A stretch of 64,000 nucleotides of DNA from HRBIN12 sp964447335. GTDB taxonomy: Bacteria; Actinomycetota; UBA4738; HRBIN12. Position numbers and translations under genes: made by a program. Numbering within the stretch: the first letter of the stretch is position 1; every line of letters begins with the position of its first letter. Positions 32,801 through 40,862 of this stretch are shown one piece after another. The notes under the pieces were generated by a model that worked only from the letters and a program-made list of their open reading frames with translations, was not told the DNA's origin and did no database searches. The DNA is taken from the NCBI GenBank assembly GCA_964447335.1, contig CAYUSA010000011.1:1-64000 (forward strand), given 5' to 3'.

Positions 32801-33233
32801 CCAGGTCCGTCGGCGGGTTAGGCCGCGGACCGGTCTGCCCGTCGCCCTTGGGCTCTCCTCGCCCCACGACCCGCAGCTCGACAGATGTCGACACCAGGGC
32901 CCGCCCGCAGCTGCAATCGACGACCAGGCGGTAGGTGCCGGGTCCTACCGCGTTGCCCCACGCGTCCATGCCCGTCCAGACGAACCGATAGGCCCGGGCC
33001 ACCGCCAGCTTCCGCTCGAGCACCGGGTCACCGCCCGGCGCGAGGAGGGTAAGCCGCAGGATGGACGGTTCGATCACGGCGAGTGCCACCACGGCGGGCG
33101 ATCCGGCGGCCGGGTCCGCGACCGGGCGGACCATGAGGACCGCGAGCGGCGGCGCCTGGGCGATGACGGGCACCGCCGGAATGAGCGCTACGCCGAACGC
33201 GCACGCTAGCAGGAGGCGCTTCTTCGCGTGCAT
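29844..33233 (-). CDS. Giant secreted multiheme cytochrome c with FN3, ZU5-like and inserted beta modules
   Basis: 1129 aa. Signal peptide (LLLACAFGVALIPAVPVIAQA); a beta domain (~30-130); a fibronectin III domain (PPTDLAVVAAQANTLSWTASPSKDVVAYRVYRSP); and a ZU5-like segment (GPDGGTIAPTTGTVRLEIPAGAVP). Then come ten CXXCH motifs (CGYCH, CYQCH, CSDCH, CLSCH twice, CESCH, CTTCH, CSNCH, CLTCH, CTECH) and one CX3CH (CTLGCH). Two copies of a ~95-residue beta module that starts NEVQ interrupt the heme region at about residues 405-500 and 638-735. No membrane anchor at the end, so it is released or wall-bound. A long antisense frame covers the same DNA but lacks any motif. Likely a terminal extracellular electron carrier. 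Confidence 0.92.
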   Translation of the reverse strand: MHAKKRLLLACAFGVALIPAVPVIAQAPPLAVLMVRPVADPAAGSPAVVALAVIEPSILRLTLLAPGGDPVLERKLAVARAYRFVWTGMDAWGNAVGPGTYRLVVDCSCGRALVSTSVELRVVGRGEPKGDGQTGPRPNPPTDLAVVAAQANTLSWTASPSKDVVAYRVYRSPIAGGPFQLLGQSAITTFDDVPGEQGIYWYRVSAVTSKNRESVPTGVVSSDNVHMAQIVGPDGGTIAPTTGTVRLEIPAGAVPTDTTFTIEQMSGPPSAAAQMVAVSRSFEIGPTGTTFVVPATLTLRLDPPVDEPLPRNYPADTTWVQYWNGSSWISLSGAAVDIAGSTVEVPVNHLSLFGANGVTVPHGGYTDQTSLCGYCHATHNAPGPTLQAYPTQRETCYQCHSSGQGSKVNEVQQIALAGTWVAGEVIALLLEGQTTAPITVDPASPSATATNISNALLDLSNVDGSSAPPNPELGVDGVSVTGTGPFTVTFQNGQGNRDVRQMVAYTTSAAGTVSVSTVTNGIGIYPGATNDILGAFGETWPVNNASTRTSYHPVPAARDGFQIKCSDCHTAHRDPATYTKLLRRPDGSGGYIYSPVAGPAIGNQFCTLGCHDSTSTYPAPFGDHTAFQGSAHDVANVPTANEVQRVAVDATGGTFKLIFAGDITAALAYNITAANLQTALVGLTSIGAGNVLVTGGPGGAGAVNPYVVTFQAAKAAKDVPAMVSDRTLLTGGASTAVVTTTINGRAAQPSGDVRCLSCHDPHASDNRRLTDASQETLCLSCHTASTPNTSGGTNPPWTRGPFPGSNIVTAFGTANDYSTTDGNGIRIYHHPISTTDQPGGNRSAECESCHNSHLVDRTDGATTSKASNPANVFQKWLFGWDFTSGYLSRGTNVTQYCTTCHVSPTTTSPLNAGTNVPYNVRMVNDTSNDADGNAHDKFAATQWSTARHGNPTLTPSSLSYKGCANRGLSGSACVVTCSNCHDFHGSSNAYMLRENVVAPDAVVYTVTNASWKSGVVTLTITPPNSIGLGVQIVVAGITPSGYNGTFTTTNSNTGNTITYALAANPGIYTSGGTVTPRTTNTITGFTALNTAADRLKLQTFCLTCHIERGTSHQSGNLCTECHYHGSNKL

Positions 33234-33535
33234 CCTGCTGCAACCGTAGGTTCAGAGGCTCGCGCGGAGATGGGCCGAACGCGCCCTGCGATCCGGGACC
33301 TTCTGCCCGGAGTTTGCGGATATAACGGACAAATACACTCTGCATTGACAGGGACCCTAGGACCCGAGTGGCCCTAGGGAACAGGGACCTTCGGCGGCTT
33401 CCCTGGGGCGCCGCCCCCTCCTATCCTGAGCCCACAGAGTTACTAGAAGAATCGGCAAATAGGAGGGCGATAGGGGGGTTTCAAGCCACACAACACATAC
33501 CAAGGAAGCACTGAGCGGAGGAGGTGACTCAAGAA
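33234..33535. promoter_or_regulatory. Divergent promoter region between the two secreted cytochromes
   Basis: A 302-bp spacer from which the 1129-aa (minus) and 571-aa (plus) cytochromes diverge. It is locally AT-richer (gcggatataacggacaaata at 33316-33335) and contains a TTGACA hexamer at 33345-33350 and two CCCTAGG elements at 33355-33361 and 33372-33379. No good -10 was found at 17 nt from the TTGACA. Near the plus-strand gene a full anti-Shine-Dalgarno complement (AGGAGGTGA) is present. Confidence 0.5.
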
Positions 33536-35251
33536 GTGCGCATCACGAGGATCATGAAGGTAGGGATGCTGGCCGCGGTGGCCAGCATGATGCTGTTCTC
33601 GCTCGGTGCCCCGGCGTGGGCCACGAGCGGGCAGAACGGACCGTCGACGCCTGACCTCGGCGACCCGGTGACCGCCCCTCGGCTGGAGATCCAGTCGGTG
33701 AAGATCCTGGCGACGTCGGGAACGTTCACGCTGACGATCGGCGCGTGCACCACGGCGGCCGTGGCATACAACGTGGCCGCCTCGGCTCTCCAGACCGCCA
33801 TCCAGGTGTGTTCGGCCGGCGCCACGGTCTCCGGCAGGGATGGGATCGGCTACAAGGTCACGTTCACTGCAGCGGCGGGGAACGTTGCCCAGATGACCGA
33901 GACGCCCACGACAGCGGCCGACGTGTTCACGATCCAGGAATTCTCGAACGCCGGATGGGTGGCTCCGGGGGCCGCGAACGCCACGACGACGAACGCACCG
34001 CACGGTGGGTACTCGTCGTTGACGGACTACTGCCTGCAGTGCCACGCGGTGCACGGTGCTGATGCCGCGACCGAGTTCTCGCTCATGCGGGCAGGTAGCG
34101 TCACGGCCACGTGCAACACGTGCCACGTCATGTTCGGCACCACGGGTGGCATCACGCCTTTCGACAGCAACGGCGCGCTCGCGACGACCGGCCTCACCAT
34201 GGGCACGGCCGCCGCGCGGAGCGCGTACGACCTGGGCGACGGCGGGCTCATCAACGGCGGGGCGGTCGTCCGCGGACACCAGATCGGCGGCACCGGCAAC
34301 GGCGCCGTGACCGGTGACTTCGCCCTGTCGGACGGGGTCGTCCTCATCACCCAGACCGCGTACGAGAGCACCGGCCTCGGCGAGGGCGACTACTTCGTGA
34401 ACGAGACGGGCGCGGTCGACCCGAAGGCATCGGGCACGGCACAGGCGGGCCTGTACTGCGCGAGCTGCCACACGCCGCACGGTGAGTTCGGCCAGATGGT
34501 CAACGACTGGTACATGTCGACCCTGAGCGGCACGACGACCGCGGCAGCGGCCGCCACGTCGATCACCGTCACGGGCGCTGCCTTCACCGACGCGGATCTG
34601 AAGAAGTCGATCCGCATCGTCGGCGCGGGCACCGCGGGCGCGGACCTCTGGACCCGGATCGCGACTCGCACGTCGGCCACGGTGATCACGATCGTCGACG
34701 CGATCGTCACCGGGGTCGCCGGAGCGAACGTGTACCTCGGCGACGAGGGCTTCACCACGTACCGCCGGAACTCGACCACGGGTGTCTACGACCCGTACAC
34801 GCTCGACTACGACGGTGAGACGACGGTCGACACAGCGACGGGCTGGCGGCGGTGCTCGGCGGCCAACGGGGCCCCGGTCATCGGCACCGACTACAACACC
34901 GCGTGCACGAGCTGGGCCACGGCGAGCGACGCCGAGGGCCAGACCGTGTACCAGTACGGGTACAAGCTCCTGTCGAGCGGTCCGAACCACCAGTACCTCC
35001 CGGCCGACGTGAAGACCTACGGTCTCGCGTCCGGTGGGGACGACAGCGCGGAGTGGTGCGGCACCTGCCACACCGACCGGTGGAACGACCCGAACGGGAC
35101 GCACGCGAACCACCCCGGGTCCTGCACCCGGTGCCACGGCAACCCGGCCGACCAGACGTCGTTCGACTTCCCGCACACGTCTTCGGTCGCCCGGCTCCTG
35201 ACACAGCTGCCGGATGGACTCTGCATCCGGTGCCACTCGGAGCTGCCGTAG
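33536..35251 (+). CDS. Large secreted hexaheme cytochrome c with beta modules
   Basis: 571 aa. Signal peptide (VGMLAAVASMMLFSLGAPAWA), a beta module near residues 45-125 (LEIQSVKILATSGTFTLTIG...) homologous to those inside the 1129-aa cytochrome, then six CXXCH motifs (CLQCH, CNTCH, CASCH, CGTCH, CTRCH, CIRCH) spread over 400 residues with another beta insert (~320-400). The start is set at the GTG at 33536 because a perfect AGGAGGTGA lies 8 nt upstream; an upstream GTG overlaps that ribosome site and is unlikely. No membrane anchor. Probably an extracellular partner of the divergent giant cytochrome; strong translation is expected from the ribosome site. Confidence 0.9.
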   Translation: MRITRIMKVGMLAAVASMMLFSLGAPAWATSGQNGPSTPDLGDPVTAPRLEIQSVKILATSGTFTLTIGACTTAAVAYNVAASALQTAIQVCSAGATVSGRDGIGYKVTFTAAAGNVAQMTETPTTAADVFTIQEFSNAGWVAPGAANATTTNAPHGGYSSLTDYCLQCHAVHGADAATEFSLMRAGSVTATCNTCHVMFGTTGGITPFDSNGALATTGLTMGTAAARSAYDLGDGGLINGGAVVRGHQIGGTGNGAVTGDFALSDGVVLITQTAYESTGLGEGDYFVNETGAVDPKASGTAQAGLYCASCHTPHGEFGQMVNDWYMSTLSGTTTAAAAATSITVTGAAFTDADLKKSIRIVGAGTAGADLWTRIATRTSATVITIVDAIVTGVAGANVYLGDEGFTTYRRNSTTGVYDPYTLDYDGETTVDTATGWRRCSAANGAPVIGTDYNTACTSWATASDAEGQTVYQYGYKLLSSGPNHQYLPADVKTYGLASGGDDSAEWCGTCHTDRWNDPNGTHANHPGSCTRCHGNPADQTSFDFPHTSSVARLLTQLPDGLCIRCHSELP

Positions 35252-35313
35252 CGAGAACGAACGAGATGAGGTCCTGAACCGAGGGACCGAACCTCGAAGG
35301 AGGATCGGAGGGG

Positions 35314-35332
35314 GGCGCCCCGAAGGGGCGCC
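35314..35332. terminator. Bidirectional hairpin terminator
   Basis: GGCGCCCC-GAA-GGGGCGCC, an 8-bp perfect stem with a 3-nt loop, extendable by G-U pairs. It lies 62 nt after the hexaheme cytochrome stop and 16 nt beyond the hemL stop on the other strand, so it can serve both convergent genes. Confidence 0.85.
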
Positions 35333-35347
35333 TCTCCCGTTCCAGGC

Positions 35348-36622
35348 TCAGCCGGTGAACGACGACGCGGCCTCGAGGGTCGTCGCGATCTCCTCAGGGC
35401 CGTGCGTCGTCGAGAGCGTCCACAGCTCGTAGCCGGAGGGCGGGAGGTACACGCCGCGGTCGAGCATGTGGTGGAAGAACCTCGCGTAGCGATCGTGGTC
35501 GGCAGCTCGAGCCTCGACGTAGTTCCGCACCGGCCCCTCGCTGAAGAACACGCTGAACAGCGACCCGGCGCGGTTGATCGTCACGGGGATGCCGCTCGCC
35601 CCGAACGCATCCGCCAGGCCCGCCGTGAGCTCCTCGGCCGTGCGGACGAGGCCCGGGTACGGATCCCCCGTGCGGGCGAGGTCGAGCGCCGCGATCCCCG
35701 CCGCAACCGCGACCGGGTTCCCCGAGAGCGTGCCGGCCTGGTACACGGGCCCGACGGGCGCGAGCTGCTCCATCAGCTCCCGCTTGCCGCCGAACGCGGC
35801 GCACGGGAACCCGCCGCCCATCACCTTGCCGAGCGCCGTGAGGTCGGGGTCGATGCCGTACACGCTCTGCGCGCCGCCGTAGGCGATGCGGAAGCCCGTG
35901 ATGACCTCGTCGAAGAGCAGGAGGGCGCCGTGCTCGTGCGTGATCTCGCGCAAGCCCTCGAGGAAGCCGGGCTCGGGTGGCACGACGCCCATGTTCGCGG
36001 CGACGGGCTCGACGGCGACGAGCGCGATCTCCCCGCCGCGCTCGGCGAACACCGCCCGCACCGCGTCGAGGTCGTTGTACGGCACCGTCAGCGTGTCCTG
36101 CGCGGCTCCCTCCGTCACGCCGGGCGAGCCGGGGATGCCGAACGTCGCGAGACCCGAGCCGGCTCCCTTGGCGAGCAGCGAGTCCGAGTGCCCGTGGTAG
36201 CAGCCCTCGAACTTGAGCACCACGTCGCGCAGGGTGACGCCGCGAGCCAGGCGCACCGCGCTCATCGCGGCCTCGGTGCCGCTCGAGACCAGGCGCACCA
36301 TCTCCACGCTCGGCATCGCGTCGACGATCCGCTCGGCGAGCCCCGTCTCGAGCTCGGTCGGCGCGCCGTACGAGGTGCCGCGGCGGGCGGCCGCGGTCGC
36401 GGCCTCCACGATCTCGGGGCATGCGTGCCCGAACAGCGTGGCGCCCCAGGACTGCACGAAGTCGATGTAGGTGGTGCCGTCGACGTCGGTGAACGTGGGG
36501 CCGCTCGCCTCGCGCACGAACACCGGCGTGCCGCCGACGCCCCCGAACGCGCGGACCGGCGAGTCGACCCCGCCGGGGATCACGCGCCGAGCGCGCTCGA
36601 ACAGCTCCTCGGACCGGCTCAC
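35348..36622 (-). CDS. hemL: Glutamate-1-semialdehyde 2,1-aminomutase
   Basis: 424 aa, class III aminotransferase fold. PLP-binding Lys is K266 in LTALGKVMGGGFP; LLFDEVITGFR (D238) contacts the pyridine ring, and SSGTEAAMSAVRLARG binds the phosphate. It converts glutamate-1-semialdehyde, the product of either HemA encoded in this window, into 5-aminolevulinate. GTG start at 36622; full length for the family. It is alone on its transcript, convergent with a cytochrome gene. Confidence 0.96.
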   Translation of the reverse strand: MSRSEELFERARRVIPGGVDSPVRAFGGVGGTPVFVREASGPTFTDVDGTTYIDFVQSWGATLFGHACPEIVEAATAAARRGTSYGAPTELETGLAERIVDAMPSVEMVRLVSSGTEAAMSAVRLARGVTLRDVVLKFEGCYHGHSDSLLAKGAGSGLATFGIPGSPGVTEGAAQDTLTVPYNDLDAVRAVFAERGGEIALVAVEPVAANMGVVPPEPGFLEGLREITHEHGALLLFDEVITGFRIAYGGAQSVYGIDPDLTALGKVMGGGFPCAAFGGKRELMEQLAPVGPVYQAGTLSGNPVAVAAGIAALDLARTGDPYPGLVRTAEELTAGLADAFGASGIPVTINRAGSLFSVFFSEGPVRNYVEARAADHDRYARFFHHMLDRGVYLPPSGYELWTLSTTHGPEEIATTLEAASSFTG

Positions 36623-36657
36623 GCCCGCATGCTACGAAACGCGAGGCTCTGACGCCC

Positions 36658-37053
36658 CTACTCGCCCGCGGGCCAGTGCTCGACCGTGAGTCCCGGCATC
36701 GGGAAGTCCTTCGGGTTCCCGGTCGCGAGTCGAGCTCCGAGGCCCACCGCTGCCGCGGCGATGAGGGCGTCGGCTTGGGACAGGGTCCGTCCCCGTCCCC
36801 GGAGCTCGCGGCGCCACCATCCGGCCAGTCGGCCCTCGGAGATCCCGAGCGGCGCGACGGCGAGGCCCTCGAACAGCGCTCCGGCAGCTTCCCGCTCCCG
36901 GGGAAGGAGGTAGGCGCTCACCTCCTCGACCGTGATGGCGCATACGTGGGGGACGTCACCAGCCGGGGCCAGAGCGAGGAAGCGCTCGGAGGTCACCGGT
37001 CGGCCCTTGAGCAGGTCGATGACGACGGTCGAGTCCAGGAGGACGCTCGCCAT
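36658..37053 (-). CDS. vapC: VapC-type PIN-domain ribonuclease toxin
   Basis: 131 aa. PIN fold with acidic residues in LLDSTVVIDLL (D7, D13), ITVEEVSAYLL and LSQADALIAAAAVGLGARLATGNPKDF, matching the four-acid Mg site of VapC nucleases that cut tRNA or rRNA. Its ATG overlaps the stop of the antitoxin (TGATG), the standard VapBC arrangement. Probably an intact addiction module. Confidence 0.9.
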   Translation of the reverse strand: MASVLLDSTVVIDLLKGRPVTSERFLALAPAGDVPHVCAITVEEVSAYLLPREREAAGALFEGLAVAPLGISEGRLAGWWRRELRGRGRTLSQADALIAAAAVGLGARLATGNPKDFPMPGLTVEHWPAGE

Positions 37054-37292
37054 CACCCGACGCGGCGAGGATCCTCTCGCCGGGACTCGTGCACCCACCG
37101 GGCGACGTCCGGGTCCCAAGGATGCCCCTCGTCGGAGATCGAGCCGATCGCTGAGCGGATCAGGCGCCATCGACGCTCGTGGTCCACGGCCTTGCGGATC
37201 GCCTCCTCGATGAAGGCGCTTCGGCCCCGAGGTCCCGTCAGCTCGTCGAGCTCCCGGACCAGATCCTCCTCGAGCGAGATGTGCACGCGCAT
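37053..37292 (-). CDS. vapB: VapB-type ribbon-helix-helix antitoxin
   Basis: 79 aa. N-terminal MRVHISLEEDLVRELDELTG is an RHH DNA-binding motif, followed by GRSAFIEEAIRKAVDHE; the C-terminal part (WDPDVARWVHESRREDPRRVG) would wrap the toxin. The start at 37292 gives the family-typical beginning; an upstream GTG-started extension of eight residues is possible. Expected to repress its own operon. Confidence 0.88.
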   Translation of the reverse strand: MRVHISLEEDLVRELDELTGPRGRSAFIEEAIRKAVDHERRWRLIRSAIGSISDEGHPWDPDVARWVHESRREDPRRVG

Positions 37293-37331
37293 GGGGTCCA
37301 CGATAGCACACACCAAGACACACAGGGTCGC

Positions 37332-37856
37332 TCAGGCGGTGCGCGAGGGAACCAGGCCGAGCTCGCGGAGCACGCCGACCGGCAGTACGTGGCAGTAGGG
37401 CTCGTGGCCGCTCTTGTCGTAGTAGCGCTGGTGGTAGTCCTCGGCGGGGAAGAACGTCACGAGCGGGACGATCCGAGTTGCGATCGGGCGCGGGAGACGT
37501 GCCTGTGCCCGATCGCGCGAGGCGAGAGCGGTCTGCTGCTGCTCCGGGGAGTACGTGAAGATCGCGCTCCGGTACTGGTCGCCGACGTCCGGGCCCTGGC
37601 GGTCGACCTGCGTCGGGTCGTGCATCGCCCAGAAGACCTCGAGGAGCTGCTCGTACGTGACGCGCTCGGGGTCGAACGTGACCTTCACGACCTCGGCGTG
37701 ACCGGTCGTGTGCGAGCACACCTCCTGGTACGCCGGGTCCGCAGTGTGGCCGCCGCTGTAGCCCGAGACCGCATCGAGCACCCCCGGCACCTGCCGGAAC
37801 ACCCACTCCACGCCCCAGAAGCACCCCGCGCCGAACGTCGCCATCTCGGTTGCCAT
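37332..37856 (-). CDS. msrA: Peptide methionine-S-sulfoxide reductase
   Basis: 174 aa. The catalytic motif GAGCFWGVEWVFR has the active Cys at about residue 12; GYSGGHTADPAYQEVCSHTTGHAEVV and AMHDPTQVDRQGPDVGDQYRSAIF are characteristic. Repairs oxidised methionine. Start at 37856 with GGAGG 5 nt upstream. A terminator (37990-38011) separates it from hemB. Confidence 0.96.
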   Translation of the reverse strand: MATEMATFGAGCFWGVEWVFRQVPGVLDAVSGYSGGHTADPAYQEVCSHTTGHAEVVKVTFDPERVTYEQLLEVFWAMHDPTQVDRQGPDVGDQYRSAIFTYSPEQQQTALASRDRAQARLPRPIATRIVPLVTFFPAEDYHQRYYDKSGHEPYCHVLPVGVLRELGLVPSRTA

Positions 37857-37989
37857 CTCAGCCTCCTCCTTGTCATCCCTCTGATGGTCTTCGATCCCTG
37901 GGCGATCGTTGCAGCCCACGGCGATGTCGGGTCCAGGGGAAGTGCACCCGCCCCGGTGACGGTGAGTGGATCTCAACGCCGGAAACGCA

Positions 37990-38011
37990 GAGGCCCGCTT
38001 GCGCGGGCCTC
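37990..38011 (-). terminator. Hairpin terminator downstream of hemB
   Basis: GAGGCCCGC-TTGC-GCGGGCCTC, a 9-bp stem with a 4-nt loop, 78 nt beyond the hemB stop codon on the minus strand, followed by a short T-containing tract. It separates hemB from msrA. Confidence 0.85.
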
Positions 38012-38088
38012 GCACTCAGCCACCGAGGCGACTGAGGGGATACGTCTGCAGCCTAGCCGATGGCGCCGATACGAGGCAAGAACGCGTT

Positions 38089-39069
38089 TCAGCCCGCGAG
38101 CCAGGCCGCGGCGTCCTTCGCGTGGTACGTGAGGACGAGGTCGGCGCCGGCGCGGCGGATCGAGGTCAGGGTCTCGAGCACAGCTTTGCGCTCGTCCAGC
38201 CAGCCGTTCTGCGACGCGGCCTTCAGCATCGCGTACTCGCCGGAGACGTTGTAGGCGGCCATCGGGAAGCGGGTCTCGTCCTTCGCACGGCGGATGATGT
38301 CGAGGTACGGCAGCGCCGGCTTCACCATCACGATGTCGGCGCCCTCCTCGATGTCCGAGCGCACCTCGCGGATCGCCTCGTCGGCGTTCGGGGGGTCCAT
38401 CTGGTAGCCGGTGCGGTCGCCGAAGCGCGGGGCGCATTCGGCGGCCTCGCGGAAGGGGCCGTAGAAGGCGCTCGCGAACTTCGCGGCGTACGCGATGATG
38501 CCGACGCGCTCGAACCCGCCCCCGTCCAGTGCGTCGCGGATCGCGGCGACCTGGCCGTCCATCATGCCGCTCGGGCCGACCATCTGCGCTCCGGCCTGGG
38601 CCTGCGCGAGGGCGATCTTGCGGTAGAGCTCGACGGTGCGGTCGTTGTCGACGTGCCCCTCGTCGTCGAGCACGCCGCAGTGGCCGTGGTCGGTGTACTC
38701 GTCGAGGCACAGGTCCGACATCACGACGTGCTCGTCGCCGAGCTCCTCGCGCATCACGCGGAGCCCGCGCTGGCCGATGCCGTCGGGGTTCCACGCCTCC
38801 GAGCCCTCCGGGTCCTTGCGCTCGGGGACGCCGAAGAGCATGAACGCGGTCACGCCCCGGGCGGCCGTCTCGGCGACCTCCTTGCGGAGCGACTCGAGGG
38901 TGTGCTGGTACTGGCCGGGCATCGAGGAGATCTCGGTCGGCTCGCCGATGCCCTCCTTCACGAAGAGCGGCGCGATGAGGTCGCGAGGCGAGAGGTCGGT
39001 CTCGCGGATCAGGGATCGGAGGGCCGGCGTCCGCCGGAGCCTCCGCGGCCGGTGCTGCGGGAAGCTCAT
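38089..39069 (-). CDS. hemB: Delta-aminolevulinic acid dehydratase (porphobilinogen synthase)
   Basis: 326 aa, TIM barrel. N-terminal FPQHRPRRLRRTPALRSLIRET is typical; VMSDLCLDEYTDHGHCGVL carries the metal-site Cys residues, and the two active-site lysines lie in AYAAKFASAFYGPF and IVMVKPALPYLD. Condenses two 5-aminolevulinate to porphobilinogen. I use MSFP at 39069 as start on family grounds; an ATG 12 nt upstream (39081) is an alternative, neither having a strong ribosome site. Divergent from the GAF gene. Confidence 0.95.
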   Translation of the reverse strand: MSFPQHRPRRLRRTPALRSLIRETDLSPRDLIAPLFVKEGIGEPTEISSMPGQYQHTLESLRKEVAETAARGVTAFMLFGVPERKDPEGSEAWNPDGIGQRGLRVMREELGDEHVVMSDLCLDEYTDHGHCGVLDDEGHVDNDRTVELYRKIALAQAQAGAQMVGPSGMMDGQVAAIRDALDGGGFERVGIIAYAAKFASAFYGPFREAAECAPRFGDRTGYQMDPPNADEAIREVRSDIEEGADIVMVKPALPYLDIIRRAKDETRFPMAAYNVSGEYAMLKAASQNGWLDERKAVLETLTSIRRAGADLVLTYHAKDAAAWLAG

Positions 39070-39165
39070 GCGCGGAAGCATCTCACGCTCGGGCCGTCCG
39101 TCGCGTGTGCGCGGGGCCTTCGGTCGATGCGCGGCGGGCGCCGCTCGGCATACGCTTGGACGGAC

Positions 39166-40023
39166 ATGGGCGACGACCTCGAAGGCCTCCGCGCCACCGT
39201 CGAGCGCCAGGAGCGCGAGATCGAGCGCCTGAAGCGCCGCGTCGAGGACGACCGGTTCGCCGAAGACCTGCGCGACGCGATCACGCTCGCCTCGGCCGCC
39301 GGCACCATCGGCTCGCCGGTTCGCCACGGCCGGCTCCTCGAGATGATCGTCGAGACCGCGGCGGGAGTCATCGGTGCCCGGGCGGGCTCGCTGTTCCTCA
39401 TCGACTTCGGCCGCGACGAGCTGGTCTTCGAGGTGGCGATCGGCCCGGAGGCGGACCAGATCGAGGGCTTCCGCATGCCGATGACCCAGGGCATCGCGGG
39501 GCTCGTCGCGACGAGCGGCCAGCCGATGGCGATCTCGGACGCGCGCGACAACCCGAAGGTCTTCAAGGAGATCGGCGACCGCGTGAAGCACCACGCCGAG
39601 AGCATCCTGTGCGTGCCGCTCATCCACGGCGACCGTGTCATCGGCGTGTTCGAGATGCTCGACAAGATCGGCACGCCGTCCTTCAACAACGAGGACATGC
39701 AGATCCTCGGGATGTTCGCGAGCGAGGCCGCGATCGCGATCGAGCTCTCGCGCACGTACCGGCACGTGATGCCGCTCATGATCGAGCTGCTCGCCTCGCT
39801 CGGCGAGACCGACTCGGACCGGCGGATCGCCCTCGCCGAGCGCGGGACGCCGTTCGCGCTCGACCTCGAGGACGAGGTCTCGTACCGGGAGGCGATCGAC
39901 CTCGCGAAGCTGGTGCAGGAGATCGCGTGGCGCGGGGACGAGGAGCGCGCGGCCGTGCTCGCGATCCTGCGCGGGTTCGCCGACTACCTGCGCTCGCGCC
40001 CCGAGGAGCTCGGGGACTTCTGA
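39166..40023 (+). CDS. GAF-domain protein with N-terminal coiled coil
   Basis: 285 aa. A short coiled coil (LRATVERQEREIERLKRRVEDDRF, residues ~6-29) leads into a GAF domain (~50-200; GSLFLIDFGRDELVFEV, QGIAGLVATSGQPMAISDARDNPK, ILCVPLIHGDRVIGVFEMLDK), then a C-terminal helical region with no output domain. GAF domains bind cyclic nucleotides or other small ligands. The subtilase gene starts 14 nt downstream and the Crp gene follows after 2 nt, so this is likely the first gene of an operon leading into the putative RiPP locus. Its link to that system is by position only. Confidence 0.82.
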   Translation: MGDDLEGLRATVERQEREIERLKRRVEDDRFAEDLRDAITLASAAGTIGSPVRHGRLLEMIVETAAGVIGARAGSLFLIDFGRDELVFEVAIGPEADQIEGFRMPMTQGIAGLVATSGQPMAISDARDNPKVFKEIGDRVKHHAESILCVPLIHGDRVIGVFEMLDKIGTPSFNNEDMQILGMFASEAAIAIELSRTYRHVMPLMIELLASLGETDSDRRIALAERGTPFALDLEDEVSYREAIDLAKLVQEIAWRGDEERAAVLAILRGFADYLRSRPEELGDF

Positions 40024-40036
40024 TGTCCGAGGCCCG

Positions 40037-40861
40037 GTGATGGCCGAGGCGCACCCCGCCTGGTCGGCGCCGTTCGAGACGACCGCCCTCCGCACGCTCG
40101 AGCCCGTGCCGCTCGAGGGCATCACGCCCGAGTGGGCCTGGGGCGGGAGCACCGGCGCCGGCGTGAAGGTCGCCATCGTGGACAGCGGCGTGGACGCCGA
40201 GCACCCGGACGTCGGGCACGTCGAGGGCTACGTCGCGATCGACGAGGGCCCGGACGGCTTGGTCTTCGACACCGCGCCGCACGAGGACCTGTTCGGGCAC
40301 GGGACCGCGTGCGCCGGCATCATCCGCGCGCTCGCGCCAGACTGCGAGCTGTACAGCGTTCGCGTGCTCGGGCGGGCGCTGCTCGGGCGGGGGGCGGTGT
40401 TCGTCGCCGGGCTCCGCTGGGCGATCGAGCATGGCGTCCAGGTGGTGAACCTGTCGCTCACGACCTCGAAGAAGGAGTTCTTCGGCGTGCTGCACGAGCT
40501 CGCGGACCAGGCCTACTTCAAGAACCTGATGCTCGTGACCTCGGCGAACAACATGCCGGTGCGGAGCTTCCCCGCGATGTTCTCCTCGGTGTTCTCGGTC
40601 GCCTCGCACGACGTGAACGACCCGTACCGCTTCTACTACAACCCCGAGCCGCCGGTGGAGTTCGGCGCCTACGGCGTCGATGTGCGCGTCGCGTGGACCG
40701 ACGGTGGGTGGATCACGTCGACCGGCAACTCGTTCGCGACGCCGCACATCAGCGGGATCATCGCGAAGATCCTGGGCAAGCATCCCGAGCTCACGCCGTT
40801 CCAGATGAAGGCCGTGCTCCGCGCGCTCGCCGCGAACGTCACGCACCCCGAGGAGGGCTGA
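40037..40861 (+). CDS. Intracellular subtilisin-family (S8) serine protease
   Basis: 274 aa without signal peptide or propeptide. The catalytic triad is visible: Asp in KVAIVDSGVDAEHPDV, His in DLFGHGTACAGII and Ser in STGNSFATPHISG; the oxyanion Asn is in LVTSANNMPV. It starts at a GTG (40037) or the adjacent ATG. The short, non-secreted form is unlike nutrient-scavenging subtilases, and similar cytoplasmic subtilases act as leader peptidases in several RiPP pathways. Given the peptide precursor and exporter encoded downstream, removal of the precursor leader is a good hypothesis. Confidence 0.9.
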   Translation: MMAEAHPAWSAPFETTALRTLEPVPLEGITPEWAWGGSTGAGVKVAIVDSGVDAEHPDVGHVEGYVAIDEGPDGLVFDTAPHEDLFGHGTACAGIIRALAPDCELYSVRVLGRALLGRGAVFVAGLRWAIEHGVQVVNLSLTTSKKEFFGVLHELADQAYFKNLMLVTSANNMPVRSFPAMFSSVFSVASHDVNDPYRFYYNPEPPVEFGAYGVDVRVAWTDGGWITSTGNSFATPHISGIIAKILGKHPELTPFQMKAVLRALAANVTHPEEG

Positions 40862-40862
40862 C

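Noticed and set aside
29835..33209. 1124-residue open frame on the plus strand antisense to the giant cytochrome
   Set aside because: Arg/Val/Gly-rich without any motif, signal or ribosome site; the opposite strand has a signal peptide, domains and eleven heme motifs. It is a by-product of high GC and codon bias.
21936..33379. CCCTAGG elements in intergenic regions (21936, 29589, 33355, 33372) as a shared operator
   Set aside because: The same string occurs at an unrelated stop codon (50557-50564), orientation and spacing vary, and four occurrences are too few to claim a regulon.
37966..39165. N-terminal 400-residue extension of the GAF protein
   Set aside because: The extension reads antisense through hemB; the GAF gene has its own ATG at 39166.
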